From Roseovarius sp. A-2 (GTDB taxonomy: Bacteria; Pseudomonadota; Alphaproteobacteria; Rhodobacterales; Rhodobacteraceae), in NCBI RefSeq assembly GCF_002072155.1, contig NZ_BDIY01000005.1, positions 119,005 to 183,004 of the forward strand: a DNA stretch of 64,000 nucleotides, written 5' to 3'. The notes under the pieces are model-generated. The model did no database searches, was not told the DNA's origin, and saw only the letters and a list, made by a program, of their open reading frames with translations. Shown in pieces: positions 28,090-35,334 of the stretch (position 1 is the stretch's first letter; the number at the start of each line of letters is the position of its first letter). The translations under genes were made by a program, and so were the position numbers.

Positions 28090-28233
28090 GGATCTTCCGA
28101 GGGCTCGCTCGACCGATCGTGTTTCACGATCATTGCCGCGTATTTATTCATTAGGACGTTATCGCTTCTCTGGCTAGTGTCAATGCAGGAGGTGCCGATC
28201 GGGAGGGGTCGGCATACGGGTTAATGACGTTCG
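28059..28233. repeat. Duplicated regulator-operator segment, copy 2
   Basis: This is the partner of 24675-24850. It spans the first ten codons of lysR, the divergent promoter region with the palindrome, and the area up to about 60 bases before the tctC-like gene. This copy is attached to the intact lysR and is probably the parent. Confidence 0.75.
28115..28131. promoter_or_regulatory. Predicted LysR operator, copy 2
   Basis: GATCGTG-TTT-CACGATC is a perfect 7-bp inverted repeat in the divergent region between lysR and the transporter operon. It contains a T-N11-A-type LysR box. It is conserved in the second repeat copy despite many changes around it. Confidence 0.68.
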
Positions 28234-28295
28234 AGGGGCTGGGAGGTACGCAATACCCTCGGCTGGATACAACATCATCAAGGAGGAGGAACACT

Positions 28296-29264
28296 ATGGG
28301 ATTCACGAAATTTGCAGCCGCCATGGGCGCGCTTCTGGCGCTCACTACTGCCGTTCAGGCCGAGGGTTATCCCGACCGGCCTATACAGTTGGTCGTACCG
28401 TGGGGGGCCGGCGGTGGGACCGACGCCGTGGGACGTATTCTAGGTGCTGAGATCCAGAAAGAGCTTGGCGTGCCGGTGAATGTGGTGAACCGCACCGGCG
28501 GCTCGGGTGTGGTCGGCCACAGCGCCATCGCCAATGCCAAACCCGACGGCTACACTATCGGGATCATGACGATCGAGATCGATATGATGCACTGGCAGGG
28601 TCTGACCGAACTCACCTACAAAGATTACGACATCCTTGCCATCGTCAATGCCGATCCGGGCGGTCTGATGGTATCTTCCGATTCCGGATATGACAGTGTC
28701 GAAGCTCTGCTCGAAGCGATCAAGACCGAGCCCAAAGGCACCTTCAAGGCCAGCGGTACCGGTCAGGGCGGAATCTGGCACGTCGGTTTAGCCGGTTGGC
28801 TTCTGTCCGAGAACCTTCCGGCGGATCAGGTGACATTCGTGCCGAGCCAAGGCGCGGCGCCGGGCTTAACCGACATGGTTGCAGGTGGCGTCGATATCGT
28901 GCCGTCCTCATTGGCCGAAGGCCTCGCGATGATCGAGGCGAATCGCGTAACGCCTTTGGCGACCATGTCCGCAGAACGTCAGGATGCCTTCCCCGACGTC
29001 CCGACCTTGGCCGAAACTACTGGGTCGGACTGGACCGTCGCTGTCTGGCGGTCGGTCGTTGCGCCGGATGGCCTGCCTGACGACGTAAAGACCAAGCTCG
29101 AGACTGCCGTGGAGGTTGCTTATAACTCTGATGAATACCAGACCTTCATGAATGACAGGGGCTTCGGACTTCGTTGGGCGGCAGGACAAGACGCGACGAA
29201 GATCGTCGCCGACGACGATGCCGCCTTCGGCGAAGTGATGAAGAAGGCCGGCCTGGCGAAATGA
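28296..29264 (+). CDS. tctC: Tripartite tricarboxylate transporter substrate-binding protein (TctC/Bug family)
   Basis: The 322-residue periplasmic protein has a signal peptide (about residues 1-25, ending AVQAEG). It shows the Bug-family start YPDRPIQLVVPWGAGGGTD followed by SAIANAKPDGYTIG. The ATG at 28296 is preceded by AAGGAGGAGG; the upstream in-frame extension has no role. Bug proteins bind di- and tricarboxylates and sugar acids. Together with the neighbouring dehydratase and lyase, an acid sugar is the likely ligand, but this is inferred. Confidence 0.88.
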   Translation: MGFTKFAAAMGALLALTTAVQAEGYPDRPIQLVVPWGAGGGTDAVGRILGAEIQKELGVPVNVVNRTGGSGVVGHSAIANAKPDGYTIGIMTIEIDMMHWQGLTELTYKDYDILAIVNADPGGLMVSSDSGYDSVEALLEAIKTEPKGTFKASGTGQGGIWHVGLAGWLLSENLPADQVTFVPSQGAAPGLTDMVAGGVDIVPSSLAEGLAMIEANRVTPLATMSAERQDAFPDVPTLAETTGSDWTVAVWRSVVAPDGLPDDVKTKLETAVEVAYNSDEYQTFMNDRGFGLRWAAGQDATKIVADDDAAFGEVMKKAGLAK

Positions 29265-29384
29265 ACCCGCGCAGGCTCCGGGGCGTGGCTGTAAGAAAAC
29301 ACCACGCCCCTGGCATTTGCAGCATCTTCCTGTCCCGGCCATGCCCGCTCGGCTAACCAGGATGCAGAGTCGAAGGACGTCTTG

Positions 29385-29858
29385 ATGCGTGTTACCGATC
29401 TGACCCTCGGGATTCTGACCCTGCTTGGCGGGATCACAATCTTCCTGTCCGCCATGAACTTCCAGGCCATCCCAGGCCAAGCATATGGCGCAGGCACGAT
29501 GCCACGCGCCGTTGCCGCTGTTACCGTCCTGGTGGGGCTGTTCATAATCGTCCAGGCAATCCTGTCGGAGGATAGGAACCTCGGTTTCCGGCTTGCCGAC
29601 TGGACCCGCAGCGGCGCCGCCTTGGCGCGCGCTGCCTGCGTTTTGGCGCTGATTCTGGGCTATATCCTTGTGTCGCCCATCCTGGGCTTCGTTTCGACAG
29701 CTTTCGTATTAATGCTTGCGGCCATGTTGACGCTCGGTACGCGCTTGCCCGTTGCGGTAATCGTTTCGGCGCTGGCCACCGTCACCATCCAGCAGAGTTT
29801 CGGAAAGCTGCTCCTTGTTCCGTTGCCCCGCAGTGCGTTCTTCTCATTCCTGTGGTGA
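29385..29858 (+). CDS. tctB: Tripartite tricarboxylate transporter small membrane subunit (TctB-like)
   Basis: The 157-residue protein has four hydrophobic segments, the normal topology and size of TctB. It includes the early IPGQAYGAGTMPRAVA segment typical of the family. The ATG at 29385 follows GAAGGA. It ends 7 bases before the large subunit, and about 120 bases separate it from the binding-protein gene. It associates with TctA in the inner membrane. Confidence 0.85.
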   Translation: MRVTDLTLGILTLLGGITIFLSAMNFQAIPGQAYGAGTMPRAVAAVTVLVGLFIIVQAILSEDRNLGFRLADWTRSGAALARAACVLALILGYILVSPILGFVSTAFVLMLAAMLTLGTRLPVAVIVSALATVTIQQSFGKLLLVPLPRSAFFSFLW

Positions 29859-29865
29859 TATTCTG

Positions 29866-31359
29866 ATGTCGACCGTGATCGAAGCTGTCAGTCTCGTCTT
29901 TCAACCCTATGTCTTAGGAATCATCTTCTGCTCGGCCGTCTTCGGAATGTTCGTGGGGGCGATACCAGGCCTGACGGCGACCATGGCGACAGCGCTGCTT
30001 GTCCCAGTGACCTTCTTCATGGATCCCGTACCCGCCATCGCCACCATTGTGACCGCTACCGCCATGGCGATTTTCGCCGGCGACATCCCCGGAACGCTGC
30101 TACGTATGCCTGGCACACCCGCCAGTGCCGCCTATGTCCAGGATGCCTATGCCCTGACCCGCAAAGGTAAACCCGAGTTGGCGCTTGGCGCATTCCTGGT
30201 CTTTTCTTCGCTCGGCGGGATATTCGGGACACTGGTGCTCATCACCATGTCGCCCATGTTGGCCGAGGTCGCGCTCAAATTCTCGTCCTTCGAATATTTC
30301 TGGCTTGTGGTGCTGGGGCTGTCCTGCGCGGTTTTCATCTCTCCAGGTTCGTCAGCGCGCGGGTTGATCGCACTGTTCATCGGTCTCTTCGCCGCAACCA
30401 TCGGGCTCGACAATCCGGCCGGCGTGCCACGCTACACTTTCGGCAGTGTAGAGATGATGGCTGGCGTGCAGTTCATCCCCGCGATGATCGGCCTTTTCGC
30501 CGTATCCGAGGTGATCCGAGGCTTCATCCACCGCAGGGAAGCCGAAGCCCCCCCGAAAACCAGCAGTCGGGGCATCTTCCGGCAGCAATTCAATAATCTC
30601 AAGAAGTATCCCGTTCAAGCGCTGCGGGGCGGCGTTTTGGGCACGGCGATCGGCGCGCTGCCTGGTGCCGGTGCCGACATCGCGGCCTGGATTTCCTATG
30701 CCGTCTCGAAGAAATTCTCGAAAACGCCTGAAAAATTCGGCGCCGGGCATGTTGAGGGCCTAGTCGAAGCTGGCGCATCGAATAACGGCGCGATGAGCGG
30801 CGCTTGGATCCCCGCCCTAGTCTTCGGTATCCCCGGTGACTCCATCACCGCCATCGTCATCGGCGTGCTGTACATCAAGGGCCTCAACCCCGGGCCGATG
30901 ATCTTCGTCACCCAGCCTGAGATGATCTATGCAGTGTTTATCGTGTTCCTGCTGGCTAATCTGATGATGCTGCCGCTTGGTTGGGTTGCGATCAAAGGCG
31001 CGCGTCATGTTCTGTCGATCCCGACAAAGATCTTGATGCCGATCATTCTGATGTTCTGCATCGTTGGATCGTTTGCCATCAATAATTCGGTCTTCGGCAT
31101 CGGGGTGATGCTAGTTTTCGGGATCGTCGGCTTCCTGATGGAAGAGAACGACATCCCCATTGCACCGGCCATCCTCGGGCTGGTTTTAGGCCCAATGTTG
31201 GAGCAGAACTTCGTCACGTCGATGATCAAATCCGACGGCAGTTTCGCCGCCTTCTTCGAGCGACCCATCGCTGCGGGGCTCGGTATTTTCACCATTGCGA
31301 TATGGCTCATTCCGCTAGTCCCGCTGGTGTGGCGGCGCAGAAGAATTAGCGCGTCCTAG
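29866..31359 (+). CDS. tctA: Tripartite tricarboxylate transporter large permease (TctA-like)
   Basis: This 497-residue polytopic membrane protein has the two TctA signature regions: GAIPGLTATMATALLVPVTF with GDIPGTLLRMPGTPASAAY, and GTAIGALPGAGADIAAWISY with ASNNGAMSGAWIPAL followed by GIPGDSITAI. The ATG at 29866 is chosen because the frame upstream overlaps tctB. It completes a three-gene Na+- or H+-coupled secondary importer. Downstream DNA is IS debris, with no clear terminator seen. Confidence 0.9.
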   Translation: MSTVIEAVSLVFQPYVLGIIFCSAVFGMFVGAIPGLTATMATALLVPVTFFMDPVPAIATIVTATAMAIFAGDIPGTLLRMPGTPASAAYVQDAYALTRKGKPELALGAFLVFSSLGGIFGTLVLITMSPMLAEVALKFSSFEYFWLVVLGLSCAVFISPGSSARGLIALFIGLFAATIGLDNPAGVPRYTFGSVEMMAGVQFIPAMIGLFAVSEVIRGFIHRREAEAPPKTSSRGIFRQQFNNLKKYPVQALRGGVLGTAIGALPGAGADIAAWISYAVSKKFSKTPEKFGAGHVEGLVEAGASNNGAMSGAWIPALVFGIPGDSITAIVIGVLYIKGLNPGPMIFVTQPEMIYAVFIVFLLANLMMLPLGWVAIKGARHVLSIPTKILMPIILMFCIVGSFAINNSVFGIGVMLVFGIVGFLMEENDIPIAPAILGLVLGPMLEQNFVTSMIKSDGSFAAFFERPIAAGLGIFTIAIWLIPLVPLVWRRRRISAS

Positions 31360-31405
31360 ATTTAATGGGACTGGAGAAAAACTTGGGGGTCATGCGGCCA
31401 TTCTT

Positions 31406-31522
31406 CGATGCGATACGGTGAGCGCCGCGAGGTGACCCGCGCATGCGCCTTTTCTTGCCTATGCGCATATTTGCGATGTCATTCACGCAGCCTTCCGCGC
31501 GGGCGGTCGAGATTGCTAGACC
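31406..31522 (-). pseudogene. Transposase C-terminal relic, family not assigned
   Basis: The frame reads ARAEGCVNDIANMRIGKKRR followed by MRGSPRGAHRIA, a pattern of Arg-rich C-terminal transposase segments (the RGAH motif). The frame then continues into unrelated residues. No start, no catalytic core and no inverted repeats are visible here. It is part of the debris between tctA and the RTX genes. Confidence 0.4.
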
Positions 31523-31605
31523 TTTGCGGTCTCGTGATCCGTCGACCATGCCACCCACCTGCGGAGCCGGTCGAGCAATCCGCGATTTTGAGTCATATGG
31601 CCTGA

Positions 31606-31981
31606 TCAAGCTGCGCGGTTCTCGGTGTCGTTTGCGGCGGCACCGCCGGTGAATTTGACGCCTGCGACAACCAAAGGCAACTGGCTTGCACCCTTCAGGC
31701 GGCACCTTGAGGCCGCGGGCCTTGATGTCGACCAACAGTTCACGCCAGCTCTGCGCGCTCTCGCGAACGCCTACCTGGAAGCCCACAAGCTCCTCCTTTC
31801 GTTCGGGTTTGGCCCCAGGAATGACCAGCATACACTCGGCTTTCGGCTCCATGCGGGCTTGGAAATAGACCCCATCGGCCCACATGTAGACGTAGCGCCG
31901 TGCCGCGAGATCGCAGCGCGTCCGATGGTCATATTCTGGCTGCCACTCCCCGGTCAGTCGCGAGATCACTCTCGGCGACAA
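31606..31981 (-). mobile_element. Broken IS256-family transposase copy with internal deletion
   Basis: On the - strand, LSPRVISRLTGEWQ, YVYMWADGVYFQARMEPKAE and GVRESAQSWRELLVDIKARG (about 31981-31697) match the central part of IS256-type (Mutator) transposases. In another frame, LALVVAGVKFTGG...NRAA, stop at 31606-31608, looks like the C-terminal tail of the same family. The part between, including the later catalytic residues, is deleted and the frame is shifted. The element is dead. Its 5' side is fused to the tail of an RTX gene. Confidence 0.7.
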
Positions 31982-32049
31982 CGACACGCTCACCCCCCAC
32001 CGGCATCACCAATACCAACGCCATTCTGGGCGATGTGAGCTTTATCTGA
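31982..32049 (+). pseudogene. Severed C-terminal tail of a fourth RTX protein gene
   Basis: CGACACGCTCACC, then ACCGGCATCACCAATACCAA, then a stretch encoding NAILGDVSFI with TGA at 32047-32049, match the last codons of the RTX genes ending at 38277 and 41827. A small frame difference (CCCCCC instead of TTC-type bases) sits in the middle. The upstream body of the gene is gone and IS256 remnants take its place. This shows that the RTX cluster once extended further left. Confidence 0.75.
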
Positions 32050-32187
32050 TGGCCTGAGGGCGGGGCTGTTTTCCGCAATGCGATCAGGCCATGCCATGGA
32101 TGTCGGCGTCGACCGGGTTCCCGAAAAAATTGATTTCTGGCTCTAAAGTTGCATACTGGTCGCGGTATTTGAAAGGAGACATTACTC

Positions 32188-35175
32188 ATGGAAGGCGACC
32201 TTATAACCGGAACCGAAGAGGCGGAGAACCTGTTCGGGACTTTTGATGACGACACGATTTTCGGACTGGGCGGGGATGACTCCCTCATCGGCAATCCCGG
32301 CAACGACAGTCTGGATGGAGGGTCAGGCGACGATTCCCTGAGCGGCGGGCCGGGTGACGATACTCTGGATGGCGGGCCGGGCGTCGACACCGCCGTTTTC
32401 TCGGGGTCTGTGGCCGACTACGACAGCGAGCTGTTTGAGGATGATTTAGGCAGCACCACGATTGTCACCAATACATTGATCGGTGGGCTGGATCGCCTGA
32501 CAGGGATCGAACGGCTTCAGTTCGACGATGCCACCACGGATGTGCTGCTCGATCCGATAGGGAGCAGCCCTGCCCTGGTGGACGGTCTCGGCGGAGCATT
32601 CGGTTTTGGCGAGAATTTCCTGGATCGCACCGGTGACGGCTCGACAGCGCGGATCGACCTGTCCCCGGTGTTCAAGGACGGGCTGAATTTCTTCGGCACG
32701 GTCTATGACGGGCTGTGGATCAACAACAACGGATCAGTCACCTTTGCCGCCCCCCGCAGCAGCTTCAGATCTGAGCCGATCCCCGCCGTGTCGGACAATC
32801 CCGAAATCACGCCCTTCTTCTCGGATGTTAGCACGTTCCTGAGCGAGGTCGCTCCGACACCGGGCGGCACCTCGCAGGGTAGCAATCTGGTTCACTGGGA
32901 TTTCAACCTGCTCAGCGACCAGTTCATCGTGACCTGGGACGATGTGGCGGCGTTCGACGGCCCGGGGGGGTTCAACGCGTTTCAGCTCATTCTGACAGAT
33001 CGCGGGGGTGGCGATTTCGATATCCAGTTCCGCTATGAGGATGTCAACTGGGCCTACGTCTTCGACGACGAGTTTTCCTTCTTTCCCTTTGATACCGTCG
33101 TTAACGTGGCGGAGGCCGGTTTCACCGCCGGCACCGGCGAAGAGGGCAGCTTTTTCCAGCTGCCGCAATCGGGCAGTATCACGGGTATGCTCAGGCTTGA
33201 CACAACCCCCGGCAATACCGGCGAGATCGGGATCTGGAATTTCAACGTCCGGAACGCGGACACGCCGGACACGATCCTGCCAGCGCTGCCGCAGACCGGT
33301 GCCGGAGGCTCGGCCAGCGGCGGCGCGCATCTCGCGACGCTGGACGGGGTCGGCTACGACTTTCGGGCGGCGGGCGAATTTGTCCTCCTGCGCGGGACTG
33401 ACAGCGCGTTCGAGGTGCAGGCGCGGCTGGTGCCCGTGGCGGAGCAGACGAGCGTATTTTCGGCGGTCGCGGCCAATCTCGGCGGCACTGCGGTGATGAT
33501 CGACGCCACTGATGCGACGCCGCTCTCTGTTGGCGGCGTGGGTACCGAAATCGAGGATCTGGGATTCGTCGATGTCGGCAATGACCGCATCTTCCGCGAG
33601 GGTGACACTTACACGATCGTGCTGGCCGGGGCCGATGGCACCGTCGGCGATGGCGACAGCCAGATCCGGGTCACCCTGCGCGACGGGCGGGTTGATGTCG
33701 ATCTGCGCCTCAACGAAGAGCGTCTCGGCCAGCTCGAGGGTCTGCTTGGTGATGGCGACGGCGATCCCGCCAACGATGTCGCCCGTGCCGATGGCACGGT
33801 GCTGGCGCGGCCCTTCGGCTTTGCCGATCTGCACGGGGCGTTCCGCGACGATTGGCGCGTGGCCACCGAGGCCGACAGTCTGTTCACCTATGACGCGGGC
33901 GAAAGCCTGGACGGGTTCTATCGTCCGGAGATCCCCGGCGGGACCATCGATGTCGAGATGCTTGCGCCGTCCGTGCGCGATGCGGCGACGTCGGCGGCTC
34001 TGGAGGCGGGGCTTGTCCCGGGCACGGCCAATTTCGACAATGCCGTGCTCGATTTCGGTCTGACCGGTGATGCGTCCTTTCTCCAGTCGGCCGCAGATGT
34101 GCCTCCTTTCGCGACCGAGACCGTTCTGGTCGAGGACGCGGCCCCGGTGAACCTTTTGGGAACTGATGGTAATGACACGCTCATCGGCACGACCCGGCAG
34201 GACACGATCAGCGGTGGCGCAGGCGATGACCAGATTCGTGCGGGCCGCGGGCCCGACCGGCTGTTCGGAGGCGATGGCGACGATGTCATCGAAGGCGGCA
34301 GCGGGTTCAACACCGTCTCCGGAGGGGCCGGCAACGATCTGATCGTGACCCGAGGCGGCAATGACAAGATCGACGGGGGCGAGGGCGATGATGTGATCAA
34401 TTCCGGCATCGGCTTCGATCTGGTCGAGGCAGGGGGCGGCAATGACCTGGTGCGGGGGTTCAATGGCTTTGACAAGTTGAACGGCGGCGCGGGCAATGAC
34501 ACGCTCCTTGGCAATGCTGGTAATGACGAGCTCAATGGTGGCGACGGCGATGACGAACTCAATGGCGGTATCGGGTTCGATGCCCTGCGCGGCGGTGCGG
34601 GCAACGACCTGCTGCTGGGGCTTCGCGGCTTCGATAGGCTCGAGGGTGGCTCGGGCAACGACACGCTGGAAGGCAATGCCGGCGACGATCTTCTCTCGGG
34701 CGACGATGGGGATGACCTTCTGATCGGCGGCATCGGCCTTGATACCCTCGACGGCGGTGCGGACAATGACCGGCTCGAGGGCGGCGGGGGCGATGACCTG
34801 CTGATCGGCGGGGCGGGCGACGACCATCTGCTCGGGGGCAGGCGGTTTGATCTCCTCCTCGGCGGGGCCGGGGCCGATACGCTCGACGGCGGGCTGGGCA
34901 ACGACACGCTGATCGGTGGCGGCGGTGCGGACAGTTTCGTGTTTCGCGCAGGCTCCGGCGAAGACCGGGTGATGGATTTCCAGGACGGGGTGGATGCGAT
35001 CCAGATCGAGGCCGCACTCCTCGGCGGCGGCAGCCCCGATGCAGAGGATCTGCGGGATATTGCCAGGCTCGGCAATGACGGCTTCCTGATCCTCGACTTC
35101 GGCGGCCGCGACACGCTCACCTTCGCGGGCGTGACCTTCACCGATGCCATCCTCGACGAGGTCAGCTTTATCTGA
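32188..35175 (+). CDS. Large secreted NIDO-VWD-RTX calcium-binding protein, paralogue 1
   Basis: The 995-residue protein starts with a few GGxGxDx-type repeats (residues 1-70). A NIDO domain follows (about 160-356: LWINNNGSVTF, ITPFFSDV, FQLILTDRGGGDFDIQFRY), then a von Willebrand factor D-like domain (about 376-580: HLATLDGVGYDFRAAGEF, GLLGDGDGDPANDV). A long block of RTX nonapeptide repeats (about 658-920) precedes an acidic tail ending DEVSFI. There is no Sec signal, so export by a type I system through the C terminus is expected; no such system is in the window. GGAG lies upstream of the ATG. An adhesin or matrix role is inferred. Confidence 0.85.
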   Translation: MEGDLITGTEEAENLFGTFDDDTIFGLGGDDSLIGNPGNDSLDGGSGDDSLSGGPGDDTLDGGPGVDTAVFSGSVADYDSELFEDDLGSTTIVTNTLIGGLDRLTGIERLQFDDATTDVLLDPIGSSPALVDGLGGAFGFGENFLDRTGDGSTARIDLSPVFKDGLNFFGTVYDGLWINNNGSVTFAAPRSSFRSEPIPAVSDNPEITPFFSDVSTFLSEVAPTPGGTSQGSNLVHWDFNLLSDQFIVTWDDVAAFDGPGGFNAFQLILTDRGGGDFDIQFRYEDVNWAYVFDDEFSFFPFDTVVNVAEAGFTAGTGEEGSFFQLPQSGSITGMLRLDTTPGNTGEIGIWNFNVRNADTPDTILPALPQTGAGGSASGGAHLATLDGVGYDFRAAGEFVLLRGTDSAFEVQARLVPVAEQTSVFSAVAANLGGTAVMIDATDATPLSVGGVGTEIEDLGFVDVGNDRIFREGDTYTIVLAGADGTVGDGDSQIRVTLRDGRVDVDLRLNEERLGQLEGLLGDGDGDPANDVARADGTVLARPFGFADLHGAFRDDWRVATEADSLFTYDAGESLDGFYRPEIPGGTIDVEMLAPSVRDAATSAALEAGLVPGTANFDNAVLDFGLTGDASFLQSAADVPPFATETVLVEDAAPVNLLGTDGNDTLIGTTRQDTISGGAGDDQIRAGRGPDRLFGGDGDDVIEGGSGFNTVSGGAGNDLIVTRGGNDKIDGGEGDDVINSGIGFDLVEAGGGNDLVRGFNGFDKLNGGAGNDTLLGNAGNDELNGGDGDDELNGGIGFDALRGGAGNDLLLGLRGFDRLEGGSGNDTLEGNAGDDLLSGDDGDDLLIGGIGLDTLDGGADNDRLEGGGGDDLLIGGAGDDHLLGGRRFDLLLGGAGADTLDGGLGNDTLIGGGGADSFVFRAGSGEDRVMDFQDGVDAIQIEAALLGGGSPDAEDLRDIARLGNDGFLILDFGGRDTLTFAGVTFTDAILDEVSFI

Positions 35176-35199
35176 GGGGGGCGAAACACAAATAGCGGA

Positions 35200-35227
35200 C
35201 ACGCGGGGGCGACATCGCTCCCGCGTG
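35200..35227 (+). terminator. Hairpin after RTX paralogue 1
   Basis: CACGCGGGGGCG (35200-35211) and CGCTCCCGCGTG (35216-35227) form a 12-bp stem with one mismatch and a 4-base loop, 24 bases after the stop codon. It suggests that the RTX genes are separate transcription units. Confidence 0.7.
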
Positions 35228-35334
35228 CCAATTCCGAAGAAGATGCTTTTTACAATGGGATTTTAAATCACTTCACAGAAATGTGATTATGGTGTCTTAT
35301 GCGGGGGAATCATATTCAGGAAGAGGAATACACC

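Noticed and set aside
34160..34950. Regularly spaced repeats that could suggest a CRISPR array
   Set aside because: The period is the 27-base unit of RTX nonapeptides inside an open reading frame, with no constant repeat and unique spacers.
32734..35231. Very long - strand open frames (822 and 437 codons) opposite the first RTX gene
   Set aside because: They are mirror images of the Gly-Asp-rich repeats, with repetitive low-complexity translations and no domains or ribosome sites. Similar frames lie opposite the other two RTX genes.
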